Origin: Hypericum androsaemum
Taxonomy: Eukaryota; Streptophyta; Magnoliopsida; Malpighiales; Hypericaceae
Assembly: GCA_963995505.1 (NCBI GenBank)
Contig: OZ023196.1
Span: 13,637,106-13,701,105 of the forward strand
Reading direction: 5' to 3'
DNA length: 64,000 nucleotides
Made by a program: the position numbers and the translations under genes. Under the pieces are notes generated by a model, which searched no databases, was not told the origin of the DNA, and saw nothing but the letters and a program-made list of their open reading frames with translations. Numbering within the stretch: position 1 is the stretch's first letter; each line of letters opens with the position of its first letter. Below are positions 62,510-64,000 of the stretch, in pieces.

Positions 62510-63502
62510 TTAAGTAAACAAATCCTGAAAATAATTAAACACAAGATCCTGCAAAACACATTCCTCCTCAATCCAAGAGCCATCATCGATTTGGAGCTTA
62601 ACTACCTGGTTAACCTGCCTTCGTTGAGTGGCAGTTGTGTGAAAAAAAGAGGTGTTACGGTCGCCCCAACATAGCCAATTGACACGCGACCTTTGATGCC
62701 AAAAGATCTCTTCTTTTTCGTAGAGGGAGGCCAATTCCCTTTTGAGAATCATCTCCCGATCTTTGCATTGTGCAGCATGGTTGCGCAATTGAACCAAAAG
62801 GAGCTCAGCAGTCAATTCCTCAATTCTGGCCTTCCTGTTACCACACAAACTTTTACTCCATAAAAGCAAGTTAGAAGAACAAAAGGCAACCTTTTTCATA
62901 AACATAAGAGGAGGAGGACCAGGGGACGGACAAGTCCAGGAGTGATCAACCACCTCCCTACAACCAACCTCCTTAATCCAAAAGGCTTCAAAACGGAAAG
63001 GCCTGTGTTTGACTTTTAAAAAGTCAGTTTGCAATAATAAAAAGCAATGATCCGAGCCCTCAATGGGACCATGGATGACCTGAGCCTTGGGAAAGGCATC
63101 GCGCCACTGTACATTAGCCAAACCACGGTCCAGGCGTTGCAAAATATTGTCATCCCCCAGCTTGAGATTCGACCAAGTAAAGGGATTCCCTTTAAACCCA
63201 AGGTCAATTAATTCACCTGCATCAATGAACTCCTGCATCAGGGCCAGTTGCCAAGGATCAGGAGAACACCCGCCCTTCCTCTCCGCAGGAGAAGCAATGA
63301 GATTGAGATCCCCAATGCACAACCAAGGAGAAGAAAGAGACCTGCAAGACAAGGTAAACCAATTCCAAAATCTCCTCTTTTTGGAGGAATCAGGCTCGCC
63401 GTAAACAAAAGAGCAATTCCAAGAGACAGTCGAGTTCACGAATTTACAAAGAGTATCAATACAGTTCTTCGAAAAACTAAGGATATCAACTTCGACATCC
63501 AA
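62510..63502 (-). pseudogene. LINE endonuclease segment (APE-type), ends at TAA
   Basis: 330 codons. AP-endonuclease-like landmarks: FVYGEPDSSKKRRFWNWF, LCIGDLNLIASPAERKGG, TWSNLKLGDDNILQRLDRGL, and the catalytic SDHCFLLL. Then comes the linker typical of plant LINEs (FWHQRSRVNWLCWGDRNTSF). The frame closes at a TAA (62512-62510) with continuing LINE sequence in the same frame. Confidence 0.85.
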
Positions 63503-63814
63503 ACAACTACAAGAACGCGCGATTAGTGCAAACTAGAAGGATTGGAGCTGTTGGATCTTGCCTAGTGGCAGACAGTTGAAAACGCAAGAGAAGGAAGCCT
63601 GACGAATTTTAACAAATATTTAAATTAATTTAATTTCAATAACTTGAATATAAATTTTTTAGTTAAAATTGAACAAATTTGTTATTAGTTAATTTAAATA
63701 TTTATTAATTCCGAACTCAAAGGTCGCAGGAATACAATCTGAAGCTTAATAAGCCATTAACTCCCACGTAACTCCATCACATCAAGCTCATTAAATCCAA
63801 CCCTGCAACGTAGA

Positions 63815-63910
63815 GAGTTTTGGATTGAGTAGGGACTACATAAAAATTATTCCTATGATATGGACTAAATTAAGGCCTTTAGATTCAATAAAAAAATAAA
63901 ATTTCAGATC
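63815..63910 (-). mobile_element. MITE fragment (one arm), same family as 27227-27407
   Basis: AGTTTTGGATTGAGTAGGGA matches the right arm of the complete MITE read inward, and the next ~80 bp follow it with drift (ATTCAATAAAAAAAT, TCAGATCTAACGGTCC). The partner arm is not in the window. Confidence 0.6.
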
Positions 63911-63934
63911 TAACGGTCCAAATTCGTTAGAGGA

Positions 63935-63960
63935 TATTTTGGGGTTTTAACCCCAAAATA
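63935..63960. repeat. Near-perfect hairpin palindrome
   Basis: TATTTTGGGGTT and AACCCCAAAATA are exact complements separated by TT: 12-bp arms, 2-nt loop. Function unknown; possibly the tip of a transposon beyond the window. Confidence 0.8.
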
Positions 63961-64000
63961 GCCAGCTACGTTTCCTTTCCACACACCCCACCATTTCGTA

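Larger units (their letters stand above)
59550..63530 (-). mobile_element. 5'-truncated L1-like LINE
   Basis: On the minus strand: endonuclease (from about 63502), reverse transcriptase, zinc-finger region and a plant-type RNase H, ending at 59597. ORF1 (gag-like) and the start of the endonuclease are missing, as expected for incomplete reverse transcription. The frame is continuous across the whole length apart from two stop codons. No clear poly(A) tail or target duplication was seen at the ends, so the borders are approximate. Confidence 0.88.

Overview
The window is nuclear DNA of a flowering plant, most likely a core eudicot. The evidence is GT-AG spliced genes with many short exons, plant-specific families (STRUBBELIG-type receptor kinase, plant START protein, triterpene-type oxidosqualene cyclases) and dense plant transposons (Ty1/copia, LTR relics, an L1-like LINE, Mutator-like elements, MITEs, SINE-like repeats). 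I could not name the species. All exon boundaries were read by eye from splice signals and codon phase.

Layout. (1) 1-3190, minus strand: the 5' two thirds or more of CPSF73-I, the nuclease of the pre-mRNA 3'-end processing complex; the gene runs off the left edge. (2) 5156-8712, plus strand: a complete six-exon START-domain membrane protein gene (399 aa), head to head with CPSF73-I. (3) 9778-14265, plus strand: a complete 15-exon LRR receptor kinase of the STRUBBELIG-receptor family (698 aa) whose kinase domain lacks the catalytic Asp. (4) 14266-18570: AT-rich DNA without a gene. (5) 19621-31573, plus strand: an apparently intact 16-exon oxidosqualene cyclase (OSC1, 760 aa, beta-amyrin-synthase-like), with a 5-kb first intron carrying a long-TIR element and a second intron carrying a decayed copia fragment. 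(6) 31574-41000: spacer built almost wholly of transposons, including TIR elements that hold pieces of host genes (an enolase-3-like and a Hikeshi-like fragment) and an LTR-like unit with one of those elements nested inside. (7) 41062-57752, plus strand: a second oxidosqualene cyclase (OSC2), a head-to-tail tandem copy that is now a pseudogene. It has frameshifts, a stop codon, a lost splice donor, a missing exon and a truncated C-terminus, and a very young full-length copia element sits inside one coding exon. (8) 59550-63530, minus strand: a 5'-truncated LINE with only two nonsense codons. The right end holds another MITE fragment.

How it fits together: the left 14 kb is compact housekeeping and receptor gene space. 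The right 45 kb is a tandem OSC pair, the first committed step of triterpenoid or saponin synthesis, that transposons have expanded. One copy is maintained; the other is decaying. No P450, glycosyltransferase or acyltransferase gene is visible, so this window alone does not show a triterpene gene cluster.
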